Part shown: positions 1 through 7,114 of the stretch, one piece after another | How positions within the stretch are numbered: position 1 is the first letter of the stretch | Layout of the letters: every line of letters begins with the position of its first letter | Assembly: GCF_900010725.2 (NCBI RefSeq) | Contig: NZ_LR734877.1 | Location: 574,130-622,433 of the forward strand | From: Planktothrix serta PCC 8927 | GTDB lineage: Bacteria; Cyanobacteriota; Cyanobacteriia; Cyanobacteriales; Microcoleaceae | Direction of reading: 5' to 3' | Length of the DNA: 48,304 nt | Position numbers and translations under genes: made by a program | The notes under the pieces: model-generated | What the model saw: the letters and a program-made list of their open reading frames with translations, nothing else | Database searches by the model: none | Told to the model about the DNA's origin: nothing

Positions 1-228
1 CCAACGAGACATCGCTCACGAATGCAGATTCATAAAGGCTTTCAGACGGGCGATATTGTTAAAGCTGTTGTTACCAAAGGCAAGAAAATAGGCTTTTATT
101 TGGGTCGAGTTCTCTGCCGTGCATCTGGTAGTTTTGATATTGTTACTCAGAATGGAAGAGTAACAGGAATTAGTCATAAATATTGTCAATCAATTCATAA
201 AAAGGATGGTTATTCTTATGGATTCTAA
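1..228 (+). CDS. IscB-family RNA-guided nuclease, C-terminal end (partial)
   Basis: The frame is open from base 1 to the stop at 226-228, so the gene enters from outside the window. The visible 75 residues include KGFQTGDIVKAVV, GRVLCRASGSF and ISHKYCQSI followed by a final DGYSYGF. This resembles the C-terminal segment of IscB/HNH proteins, the RNA-guided nucleases carried by IS200/IS605-type elements and ancestral to Cas9. The RuvC and HNH domains would lie upstream and cannot be checked. A hairpin (232-249) follows directly, which fits a transposon end. In IscB elements the omega RNA normally lies upstream of the gene, so it would also be outside. A different HNH-type protein sharing this tail is possible. 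The family call is moderately sure; activity cannot be judged. Confidence 0.6.
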   Translation, partial: PTRHRSRMQIHKGFQTGDIVKAVVTKGKKIGFYLGRVLCRASGSFDIVTQNGRVTGISHKYCQSIHKKDGYSYGF

Positions 229-334
229 AAAAACAGGCGGTTAAAACCGCTTGGGTCGGTTTTCCTCCTCGCTCTGAAGATACGAGGCTTCCAACCTTCC
301 CATGTTTTTCTTGTGAGAGGTTCCCGGTTAGTGA
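229..334. repeat. Hairpin and spacer after the IscB-like gene, possible element end
   Basis: Directly after the stop there is a short perfect hairpin, GCGGTT-AAAA-type loop-AACCGC, at about 232-249, followed by T- and C-rich sequence. Subterminal hairpins of this kind mark the ends of IS200/IS605-type elements. Without the left end or an empty site I cannot define the boundary. It could equally be a transcription terminator for the preceding gene. Confidence 0.3.
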
Positions 335-1096
335 TTACGCACTACCCGTTTTCACCTCTCGAATGGGTGGATATTTGCCATTGAGTCTAGCGGTGCGAAC
401 GGTTTCCGCTTTCAGGACTTCTAAATTAAGACGATAGCCAACATTCCGAACCGTTTGGATTAAGTTCGGTTGTCGGGGGTCAATTTCTACTTTTTTCCGT
501 AACGACAGAACATGAGTGTCAATCGTGCGAGGATTATCAATAGAATCTGGCCATGCTCGTCGCAACAGTTCTGAACGACTCAAGGGTTCTCCGCAAGCTT
601 GAGCGAGAACATAGAGGAGACTGTATTCTTGGGGAGTCAGTTCAATTAATTGACTCTGTAAACGCACACGACGTTGTACCAAGTCAATTTTGAGTGCTCC
701 ATAATCCAAGGTTGTTGGCGGAACGATGGTGCGACTCCGCCGCATCAAGGATTCTGTTCTTGCCAAAAACTCTTGCATTCCAAAGGGTTTTGCTAAATAG
801 TCATCAGCACCCGCTCTCAAGCCTCGGACAACATCCGATTCCGTTGTGCGAACCGATAACATTAAAATTAACGATTGTCGTTGCTGTTGAAGCCATTGGC
901 AAAATTCCAAACTATTTCCCTCTGGCAGTTCAGCATCCAAAATCACTAAATTGGGTTGATGAGCATAGAAGATATCCCTTGCATGGTGCAAATCCGCCGC
1001 CTGATAAACCGAGTACCCGACGTGCTGTAAATGCCAACCCAAGAGCGATCGTAAATGCGGGTTTCCTTCAATAATTGAAATACAAGCAGATCCCAC
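335..1096 (-). CDS. OmpR/PhoB-family response regulator, NblR-like
   Basis: A 253-residue two-domain transcription factor. The receiver domain spans about residues 5-118, with phospho-acceptor Asp54 in VILDAELPEG, Ser81 and Lys103 in YLAKPFG. The winged-helix DNA-binding domain spans about 128-228 (LTPQEYSLL, DTHVLSLRKK, VRNVGYRL). The acidic pocket is atypical: where most receivers have Glu/Asp-Asp, this one reads Glu10-Gly11-Asn12, so Mg2+ binding and phosphorylation may be weak. NblR, the cyanobacterial regulator of phycobilisome degradation, is also described as working without phosphorylation, and the N-terminus looks like that group, but I cannot prove orthology. The start is GTG, chosen because a GAAGGAA ribosome site lies about 12 bases upstream and no ATG fits. 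No sensor kinase gene is adjacent. It is transcribed away from the IscB-like gene's strand. Confidence 0.85.
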   Translation of the reverse strand: MGSACISIIEGNPHLRSLLGWHLQHVGYSVYQAADLHHARDIFYAHQPNLVILDAELPEGNSLEFCQWLQQQRQSLILMLSVRTTESDVVRGLRAGADDYLAKPFGMQEFLARTESLMRRSRTIVPPTTLDYGALKIDLVQRRVRLQSQLIELTPQEYSLLYVLAQACGEPLSRSELLRRAWPDSIDNPRTIDTHVLSLRKKVEIDPRQPNLIQTVRNVGYRLNLEVLKAETVRTARLNGKYPPIREVKTGSA

Positions 1097-1413
1097 GGAT
1101 ACGAGATTCCTTCTTCAATATTGACTTCAAGGTTAACAGGGTAATCTTTCTGATTTTGTAGCTCCTGTTACTCTGTAATCAGCTTATTGCGTCAAAAGTA
1201 GAAAAGTAGAAAAGGAAGTCCAGGTGAGGGAGAGAAACAGTTAAGATAGAGGGAGTTAAGATTAGAGATAGACAAGTCAGTGTCCCATTACTCCCTCGTG
1301 ACCCCAGAAGCCAGCACCGGAATTCTCCGGCGATTAAACTCTTAATAAAATGACCGGATGGCGAACCCATTCCCGTCGAATCTAGTAGTTACTACTCAAA
1401 CCCCATTCAAACC

Positions 1414-1668
1414 ATGCTTCAAGACACCTTAACGATTCGCCATTATCAAAAACTCACCGACGCCCTCGTCGAGATGTGGAACCGAGGTTATCGTTATGAT
1501 GACTTAAGGTTATATTTGGACGGTTACTTAGCCGCACTCAGACACACGAATACCTTGGAACCCTATTTAATTAGTCGTTTGGAGGAAGAAGCGACTCGAT
1601 ACATTTACGATCCCTCTAATTTTGAAATGCCAATGCCTCAACCTCAAACTCAAATAGATTATTATTAG
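1414..1668 (+). CDS. DUF6761 family small protein
   Basis: An 84-residue protein with the cyanobacterial DUF6761 pattern: MLQDTLTIRHYQ at the start, LRLYLDGYLAALRHT in the middle, EPYLISRLEEEA, and a proline/glutamine-rich end finishing in DYY. It is predicted helical and soluble, without signal peptide or membrane segment. The function is not known. It stands alone on this strand between the divergent response regulator and the convergent glutaredoxin gene. The family assignment is from memory of the conserved sequence and is fairly sure. Confidence 0.8.
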   Translation: MLQDTLTIRHYQKLTDALVEMWNRGYRYDDLRLYLDGYLAALRHTNTLEPYLISRLEEEATRYIYDPSNFEMPMPQPQTQIDYY

Positions 1669-1753
1669 GGGAGGAGTCAGGAAAGGGTTTGGGAAAGCGG
1701 GGATATAGGGATAGGGCGACAGGGGGACAGAGAGAGGAAATAAACTCCATCCA

Positions 1754-1795
1754 ACCCGACACCCGACACCCGACACCCGATACCCAACACCCCAC
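1754..1795. repeat. Heptamer tandem repeat (ACCCGAC type)
   Basis: Six units of seven bases run head to tail: three exact ACCCGAC and three with one or two changes (ACCCGAT, ACCCAAC, ACCCCAC). Such short tandemly repeated repetitive (STRR) heptamers are well known in cyanobacterial spacers. A dyad AACAGGCA-N3-TGCCTGTT follows at 1803-1821; the same dyad occurs at 38163-38181. Confidence 0.85.
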
Positions 1796-1841
1796 TTCAC
1801 TTAACAGGCAAGATGCCTGTTCCACAAACCCAACACCGATT

Positions 1842-2165
1842 CTATGAAGCTAGAGCCACTTCTAGCATTTCCTGTAATTGACCTTTTTGATAGAGTTCAA
1901 CCATCACATCCGAACCGCCAACAAATTCACCATTGATATAGACTTGGGGAATCGTGAGCCAGTTAGAATATTCTTTAATTCCTTGGCGAATTTCATAATC
2001 TTCTAAGACATCCAAGGTTTCAAAAGGAACCCCTAAACTATTTAAAATCTGTACAACCTGATTAGAAAAACCGCACATTGGCATGAGCTTTGTCCCCTTC
2101 ATAAAGACAAAGACTTTGTTTTTCTTGACGAGATTTTCAATTCTTTCTGTTACTTCTGGAGTCAT
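1842..2165 (-). CDS. grxD: Monothiol glutaredoxin, CGFS type (Grx4/Grx5 family)
   Basis: A 107-residue single-domain glutaredoxin. The active site PMCGFSNQ has one catalytic Cys in the CGFS motif, which marks the monothiol class that binds a [2Fe-2S] cluster with glutathione across a dimer. The family pattern WLTIPQVYINGEFVGGSDV carries the cis-Pro TIP and the GG glutathione-binding turn. A longer open frame reaches 2240, but family proteins begin at MTPEVTERI, so the ATG at 2165 is used. The BolA gene lies 142 bases upstream on the same strand; CGFS glutaredoxins and BolA proteins form heterodimers in iron-sulfur transfer and iron sensing. The gene symbol follows the E. coli name; cyanobacterial naming varies. 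Confidence 0.93.
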   Translation of the reverse strand: MTPEVTERIENLVKKNKVFVFMKGTKLMPMCGFSNQVVQILNSLGVPFETLDVLEDYEIRQGIKEYSNWLTIPQVYINGEFVGGSDVMVELYQKGQLQEMLEVALAS

Positions 2166-2307
2166 GGTTCTTTCTTGAATAAATGAAATCAAATCAGTTG
2201 GTTTGAGATCGGGAAATAGATGAGCAAAACGATTGCACAATCTCCGATTTGAGTTTAGCCTATTTTAGAGAATTTCAGCGTTAACTTGCGTCAGGATTCA
2301 ATCACAA

Positions 2308-2565
2308 TTAAGCTGCTGAAGTAGCTTTTTCCCACTCTTGAGGGGTATAGGTCTTTAATGCTAAGGCATGAATCGCTTCTGTCGCCATCGCGTCTTTAAC
2401 AGCCTTATAAACCATTTGGTGTTGTTTCACCAAAGTTTTCCCTTCAAACTCAGCAGACACCACAATGGCTTGTAAATGGTCACCGCCTCCCAAATCTTGA
2501 ACTTGAACCACCGCATCCGGTAATTCTGACTGAATCATGGCTTCAACTTGATTGAGTGTAATCAT
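2308..2565 (-). CDS. BolA family protein
   Basis: An 85-residue BolA-like protein with the class II KH-like fold. Recognisable parts are the GGGDH turn at residues 26-30, the [11 protein letters not shown] helix with the conserved His49, and the closing [13 protein letters not shown]. His49 and the loop before it are the usual [2Fe-2S] ligand region when a BolA protein pairs with a CGFS glutaredoxin. Gene order supports this: the glutaredoxin gene is the next gene downstream on the same strand. The start is the ATG at 2565. Cytoplasmic. Regulation cannot be read from the sequence. Confidence 0.93.
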   Translation of the reverse strand: MITLNQVEAMIQSELPDAVVQVQDLGGGDHLQAIVVSAEFEGKTLVKQHQMVYKAVKDAMATEAIHALALKTYTPQEWEKATSAA

Positions 2566-2604
2566 CTCTATTCCTGAACGAGAGTGTTTTAAATATTTTA
2601 GATG

Positions 2605-2630
2605 CTGACTGTTGACTGTTGACTGTTAAC
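2605..2630. repeat. Heptamer repeat (TGTTGAC type)
   Basis: About three and a half copies of a seven-base unit related to GACTGTT lie upstream of the BolA gene. The same unit type recurs at 29461-29510 and around 34010. Confidence 0.7.
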
Positions 2631-2704
2631 AGGTGTCGGGTTTCAGGTGTTAATTATTTTCTTCTCTCCCCCTGCTCCCGGTGCTCCCCCTACTCTCCCT
2701 GCCG

Positions 2705-3373
2705 CTATTGCGCCGCAGAGGTAGGTTGATTTTCTGTGTTACCTGCGCGGGGAAAAGGATCGGTTACAAATCCTAATTCGAGTAACTGTTGATATGCTTT
2801 TTTACCTAAATCTCTCGTGGGTGCTTGAGAGCGGATAATCTGAATTAATAGCGGGACAGCGAGTTCCGGTTGATTTTTAGCTCGGTGGAGTAAAGCTAAC
2901 TGATAGGTGGCGGTATCGCGCATTTGTGCCGTGTCACGGGCTGCATTTCTGTGACTGTCTGCAATGCGGTTATCGACACCGGAAAAACTAGCTGCTAACT
3001 GTTGATAAAAATTGGATAATTGGTTAAAAACTTGACGAGCTTCCTGAAATTTTTTTTCGGCTTCAGCATAATTTTCCTGAGAAACAGCAGTGTCAGCTTC
3101 TTGAAGCAGCCGTTTTCCCCCCTCAATACTTAAAAAACTACTATCCAACGACAAAGGACGAATATCATTAGGATTGAGCGGAACCGGATCACCTGATGGG
3201 GGCGCAATCTCAGTTTCTGTTCCATCCCTCAACTGTACATCCCCTGGTGAAAGGGTGGGAGAAGATTCTTGAGCATTAACGTGAAGTGGGAATAAGACAC
3301 CCCAAGCCATCATCACAGGGATGGATAGATAGGCTGTACGTTGAAGGAAACTGACAGTTCCAGAGGATACCAT
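2705..3373 (-). CDS. Exported helical repeat protein, unknown function
   Basis: A 222-residue protein that begins with a signal peptide: a hydrophobic stretch at about residues 14-32 followed by HVNAQ, a likely signal peptidase I site (VNA|Q). Residues 85-205 look like helical pairs of the TPR type (AVSQENYAEAEKKFQEARQ; TATYQLALLHRAKNQPELA). The region between is Pro/Asp rich. It is a cyanobacterial conserved hypothetical; I know no assigned role. Expected in the periplasm or thylakoid lumen. It lies 139 bases upstream of bolA on the same strand, so co-transcription is possible but not shown. ATG start at 3373. Confidence 0.75.
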   Translation of the reverse strand: MVSSGTVSFLQRTAYLSIPVMMAWGVLFPLHVNAQESSPTLSPGDVQLRDGTETEIAPPSGDPVPLNPNDIRPLSLDSSFLSIEGGKRLLQEADTAVSQENYAEAEKKFQEARQVFNQLSNFYQQLAASFSGVDNRIADSHRNAARDTAQMRDTATYQLALLHRAKNQPELAVPLLIQIIRSQAPTRDLGKKAYQQLLELGFVTDPFPRAGNTENQPTSAAQ

Positions 3374-3609
3374 GACTCAATTGCGCGAACGCGATAAAAA
3401 AAAACATTAAACTTCATGGATCTTATCATCTATTTTGACCAATCCCATACTGTATCAGTAACCTTATCCCGGCTTAACCCAGACAGGTTATATTTTTTCT
3501 GGGGGTGGGGATCATGACTCGATTGATTTTCTGCCAAACCGTCCAGAATAGATAGATCTACATTATGAATGTGAATTTAAACCGTTGAGAAGAAAGGATA
3601 GATTAAATT

Positions 3610-5730
3610 ATGGCATCACCAGTTAACTCATCTCGTGTTTCACAACAAAACTATCAAGGAATTGGCGTCCCTGACGGGAGTATCGCCAATGTTTTACAAC
3701 GGGGTGGAGAGGAATTAATTCTACATAAAGTTCCTGATCGCTTTACGGTAAGATTGTCTCCCAGTACCACTGGAATTAAAGATTTACCCCAGCCACCGAT
3801 TCCAATGCAACACGCCAATAGCGTTCCTCCTTCCCTAGAAGAGGTCACAGTTGCTCCAAATCAACTGGATGAGGCGATGACATTAGCCCGGAATTCTGAG
3901 TATATTGACTTTGCTAGTCATGTTTACCAACTGGATAACGATCCCGCCTCAGTGATTTATTTAACCAATCAGCTTACGATTCAATTTCAAGAAGACGTTG
4001 AAGCATCAACACGAGAGTCTATTACTTCAGAACTGGGATTAAAAGAGTTAAAACCCATAGAAGGAATACCGAATGGTTTTGTTTATGAAATTACAAATCA
4101 AGCTCAAGAAAATCCTCTAAAAATCACGAATCGTTTAACTCGGAATACTCAGGTTTTATTGGCTGAACCGAATATTGTGATTAGAAGTCAGCCCTATTAT
4201 GTTCCCCGTGATTCCCTCTACAGTAAACAATGGTATTTACACTGTAATGAAGGCAATCAAATGGCAGCAAGTTGTCATATTTCAGCCGAGAAAGCCTGGG
4301 ATATTACCAGAGGAATTCGTTCTGTGATTGTGGCAATTAGCGATGATTCTGTCGATCTCAATCACCCGGATTTTCAAGGAGTGGGTAAAATTGTTGCGCC
4401 TTTGGATTTAAAAGGTCGAGATAGTCTTCCCCTTCCCGAAGCTCCTACAGATAATCATGGCACGGCTTGTGCCGGGGTGGCTGTAGCCGAAGAAAATGGT
4501 AAAGGAATTGTGGGGGTAGCACCGGGTTGTGCTTTAATGCCGATTCGGACAACGGGGTTTTTAGATGATGAATCCGTTGAACAAATTTTTAACTGGGCGA
4601 TTGATAAAGGAGCTTCTGTTATTTCCTGTAGTTGGGGCGCCAGTGCGATTTACTTTCCTTTATCTGTCCGTCAAAAAGCTGTTATTAATAAAGCTGCAAC
4701 CAAAGGTCGTAAGGGTAAAGGCTGCGTGATTGTTTTTGCGGCGGGAAATGCGAATCGTCCGATTAATGGAATGCTTGATGAATCGGGTTGGCCGAACGAT
4801 GTTATCAAAGGTCGGGTAAAATGGTTATCTGGATTTGCGGTTCATCCCGATGTGATTACGGTTTCTGCTTCTAATAGTTTAAGTAAGAAATCCGCCTATA
4901 GTAATTGGGGAACTGGGGTTTGTGTCTGTGCTCCCAGTAATAATGCGCCGCCGGGGATGTGGTTACAAGAAACAGGATATATTGGCACACCTCCAGTTCT
5001 GAAGGGGACGTTACCGGGATTAGGAGTATTTACCACTGACCGCGTGGGAGCCGGTGGTTATGATCCATCGGATTTTACACCCTATTTCGGCGGAACGTCT
5101 AGCGCGACTCCTGTTGTGGCTGGGGTGGCGGCTTTAGTTTTATCCGCTAATCCAAATTTAACAGCCCCAGAAGTCCGCCGAATTCTTGAACAAAGTTCGG
5201 ATAAAATTGTGGATGGTGATCCTGACCCTCAGTTAGGGATTCGCATGGGAAATTATGATAAAAATGGCTATTCTCAATGGTTTGGCTATGGCAAAGTAAA
5301 TGCGTTTAAAGCGGTGCAAATGGCACAAAATAAACGCATGGTTCAGCAACAAATTTCTCGGAATATTTCTCACGAAAATAGTCAGATTAAGGCTATCCCT
5401 GATAATAATCCTAACGGACTTACCAGTTCAATTACGATTACAGAAACCAGTCCAATTCAAGATATTCAGGTGAGTGTAGAAATTGAACATAGTTTTTTAG
5501 GAGATATTGAAGTTTGGTTAGTTGCACCTAATGGGGATAAAGTGTTACTCCAAAATCGAACGTTAGGGGTTAAAACTCAATTAAAAACGACCTACACATT
5601 ACAAAATACACTCCATTTAAGACAGTTTTTAAATCTCCCAGCCCAAGGAAATTGGCAGTTAAGGGTTATTGATGCTATTGCTGAAAATACCGGAACTCTC
5701 AAATATTGGAAACTGGATTTAGGGTTGTAA
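3610..5730 (+). CDS. S8 family serine protease with C-terminal P-domain
   Basis: A 706-residue subtilase. The catalytic domain is at about residues 205-575: Asp245 in ISDDSVDLNHPDF, His283 in DNHGTACAG, oxyanion Asn380 in FAAGN and Ser497 in GGTSSATPVVAG. The Asp motif reads Asp-Asp-Ser, close to the Asp-Asp-Gly of furin/kexin proteases, and a proprotein convertase P-domain (about 590-706, with ITETSPIQDIQVSVEIEHSF) follows the catalytic domain. The first 200 residues look like a propeptide. There is no Sec signal peptide, so a cytoplasmic role or non-classical export must be considered. Some cyanobacterial P-domain subtilases mature cyanobactins, but no precursor peptide or other cyanobactin gene is nearby. 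An AAGGA site precedes the ATG. Confidence 0.93.
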   Translation: MASPVNSSRVSQQNYQGIGVPDGSIANVLQRGGEELILHKVPDRFTVRLSPSTTGIKDLPQPPIPMQHANSVPPSLEEVTVAPNQLDEAMTLARNSEYIDFASHVYQLDNDPASVIYLTNQLTIQFQEDVEASTRESITSELGLKELKPIEGIPNGFVYEITNQAQENPLKITNRLTRNTQVLLAEPNIVIRSQPYYVPRDSLYSKQWYLHCNEGNQMAASCHISAEKAWDITRGIRSVIVAISDDSVDLNHPDFQGVGKIVAPLDLKGRDSLPLPEAPTDNHGTACAGVAVAEENGKGIVGVAPGCALMPIRTTGFLDDESVEQIFNWAIDKGASVISCSWGASAIYFPLSVRQKAVINKAATKGRKGKGCVIVFAAGNANRPINGMLDESGWPNDVIKGRVKWLSGFAVHPDVITVSASNSLSKKSAYSNWGTGVCVCAPSNNAPPGMWLQETGYIGTPPVLKGTLPGLGVFTTDRVGAGGYDPSDFTPYFGGTSSATPVVAGVAALVLSANPNLTAPEVRRILEQSSDKIVDGDPDPQLGIRMGNYDKNGYSQWFGYGKVNAFKAVQMAQNKRMVQQQISRNISHENSQIKAIPDNNPNGLTSSITITETSPIQDIQVSVEIEHSFLGDIEVWLVAPNGDKVLLQNRTLGVKTQLKTTYTLQNTLHLRQFLNLPAQGNWQLRVIDAIAENTGTLKYWKLDLGL

Positions 5731-5734
5731 TTTC

Positions 5735-5810
5735 CACAAACCGGGTTTTTTTCAAACTTTGGGTTTTCCCAATTTTATGTTGAAAAACTCGGTTTTTTAT
5801 TGCGATCGCT
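5735..5810. repeat. Copies of the AAACCGGGTTT-type dispersed motif
   Basis: The spacer after the protease holds AAACCGGGTTT and a diverged partner AAAACTCGGTTTT, followed by a HIP1 site. It belongs to the same family as the inverted repeats at 7008-7053 and 8016-8079. It may double as a terminator between the two converging genes. Confidence 0.5.
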
Positions 5811-5813
5811 TTT

Positions 5814-6200
5814 TTAAGGATTTAAACCCAGACTTAACCGGACTGCTTGTCGGACTTCCTGACAAAAATTTAAGGCTTCACGCGCTGTATCTTTATCAGC
5901 AGAAGCACCGGGATAACGATAAGCAACTGCAAACAGAGTTAATGCTAAAAGTTTGAGGCGAAACCCATCGTAACTTGGTTCGACAGGTAAAAGCAAATCC
6001 AATAAAACGGTCAAATTATGGGTTTTACTAAAAGTAATTCCTGCTTCTTGCAAACGAGCTTTCAAATATTTCTCAACACACTGTTGAGCGTGAAAACAGG
6101 CTGCATCATAGTTCGGAGATTTCCTCGCTCGTAATTCCCTTAAAGCGGTAGTAAAATCTCCCTCTGCTTTATCAACCCATTCAATGGTTAGGGGATTCAT
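5814..6200 (-). CDS. HEPN domain protein of an MNT/HEPN pair
   Basis: A 128-residue all-helical HEPN protein. The family pattern is seen in DAACFHAQQCVEKYLKA, SKTHNLTVLLDLL and the late VAYRYPG. In this class the HEPN protein is either a ribonuclease toxin or the partner and substrate of the nucleotidyltransferase. The RNase motif of HepT-type toxins (Arg-x4-6-His) is not evident here, so nuclease activity is uncertain. Its start overlaps the last 20 bases of the upstream nucleotidyltransferase gene, which indicates translational coupling and a two-gene module. Cytoplasmic. Confidence 0.88.
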   Translation of the reverse strand: MNPLTIEWVDKAEGDFTTALRELRARKSPNYDAACFHAQQCVEKYLKARLQEAGITFSKTHNLTVLLDLLLPVEPSYDGFRLKLLALTLFAVAYRYPGASADKDTAREALNFCQEVRQAVRLSLGLNP

Positions 6201-6501
6201 AAATCACCTTTCCTTTTTCAATAATTTCTTTGATAAAAAAATCATTCCAAGCCAGTCTTTGCTTGATCTCTACAGGAGTTCTAACTAACAAATCTATAGA
6301 AAAATCGGGCTTAATTTTATTTAAAATTTCCCAACTTTTCCGAAAACTATTCCCTTCATAAGGCAAAATTACTAGCAAATCAACATCGGAATCATTTTGA
6401 GGGTTTCCATAGGCATAGGAGCCAAATAAAATTATTTTATCGGGCTGAAATTCCTTGGCAATATTTTGGCTTAATTGCATAATTTTAGAGCTTTCGATCA
6501 T
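6181..6501 (-). CDS. MNT-type nucleotidyltransferase (antitoxin side of the HEPN pair)
   Basis: A 106-residue minimal nucleotidyltransferase of the pol beta superfamily. The signature GS-x10-DxD is complete: Gly27-Ser28, then Asp39 and Asp41 in NDSDVDLLV. In characterised MNT/HEPN modules this enzyme adds AMP groups to the HEPN toxin and so silences it. The gene overlaps the HEPN gene by 20 bases. The ATG at 6501 is used; Met8 is an alternative start. The third catalytic acidic residue is probably Asp74 in FSIDLLVRT. Confidence 0.9.
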   Translation of the reverse strand: MIESSKIMQLSQNIAKEFQPDKIILFGSYAYGNPQNDSDVDLLVILPYEGNSFRKSWEILNKIKPDFSIDLLVRTPVEIKQRLAWNDFFIKEIIEKGKVIYESPNH

Positions 6502-6683
6502 TTTTCTCGACCCTAATCCTTGTGAGTAGAAATTGACTTGCTAATTGATATTATATCAGGTCAAGATGATGAGATTTACAGATAACTGTTATAAACCCGC
6601 CCGCCCTTTTCAGTGATTGTACCTTGTCAAAAACCTGGTTTTTAACAATAAAATCTTATGTTTGAAAAAAGAATAGGTAATCA

Positions 6684-6863
6684 ATGTTTATGTTGCTGAT
6701 TATACTCAACTCATGTTTATACTGAGTAATAACTGCTCCTGTTACTGTACCAGTTGCGGGAGTTCTGGCAGTAGGAGGTATATTTGCAATAGGAGCAGTT
6801 GGAGTTTATCAATTTTTAAATAATCAAGAAACACCTAATAACGAAAGACGAAACGAAGCCTAA
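6684..6863 (+). pseudogene. Small membrane-protein frame interrupted by one TGA
   Basis: Starting at ATG 6684 the frame codes for a short hydrophobic stretch (MFMLLIILNS), meets TGA at 6723-6725, then continues for 45 codons to TAA at 6861. The second part has a clear membrane segment (VAGVLAVGGIFAIGAVGVY) and a polar tail (NNQETPNNERRNEA). No ATG starts the second part. I read it as a decayed or truncated gene; readthrough is possible but unsupported. I do not recognise the family. Confidence 0.3.
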
Positions 6864-7007
6864 ATCTTAAAATCAAGTCATTTTTCAGAAGATGGTTTTC
6901 TTCAAAATCTCGGTTTTCATAGGGTTTTGTTGGGAAAATCAGCTTTTACGTTTCTACCTATGAAGATAGGCTATGTTTTGATGAGTGTTTTGTGTGCACA
7001 GGTGTCC

Positions 7008-7053
7008 AGAAACCGGGTTTTTCCTAATAGTTTTTTTCAAAAACCCGGTTTCT
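7008..7053. repeat. Inverted repeat of the AGAAACCGGGTTT family
   Basis: AGAAACCGGGTTTTT at the left faces AAAAACCCGGTTTCT at the right across a T-rich loop, giving a stem of about 15 base pairs. A HIP1 site and a short TGTTCCC heptamer array (about 7067-7096) follow. Related copies lie at 5735-5810 and 8016-8079. It probably forms a hairpin in RNA of either strand. Confidence 0.8.
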
Positions 7054-7066
7054 CAGAGCGATCGCT

Positions 7067-7096
7067 ATTTCCCTGTTCCCTGTTCCCTATTCCCTT
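7067..7096. repeat. Heptamer array (TGTTCCC type)
   Basis: Three to four copies of TTCCCTG/TTCCCTA run up to the 3' end of nadC. Same family as the arrays at 8476, 9671, 13972, 31566, 34108 and 39107. Confidence 0.8.
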
Positions 7097-7114
7097 TCGC
7101 GTAGCGCTATAGTT

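Noticed and set aside
694-1074. 126-codon open frame opposite the response regulator
   Set aside because: It lies wholly inside the response regulator gene on the other strand, and its product has no family resemblance.
1179-1370. 63-codon minus-strand frame between the regulator and DUF6761
   Set aside because: No ribosome site, low-complexity composition and no recognisable family.
3610-5730. Cyanobactin protease (PatA/PatG type)
   Set aside because: No precursor peptide, cyclodehydratase or PatG-like gene is nearby, and the domain order with a P-domain is found in many unrelated subtilases.
5759-5956. 65-codon plus-strand frame over the HEPN gene
   Set aside because: It overlaps the 3' part of the HEPN gene, which has clear family motifs on the minus strand.
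6927-7112. 61-codon plus-strand frame downstream of the broken small gene
   Set aside because: It is made of the AAACCGGGTTT inverted repeat and the TTCCCTG array; not a plausible protein.
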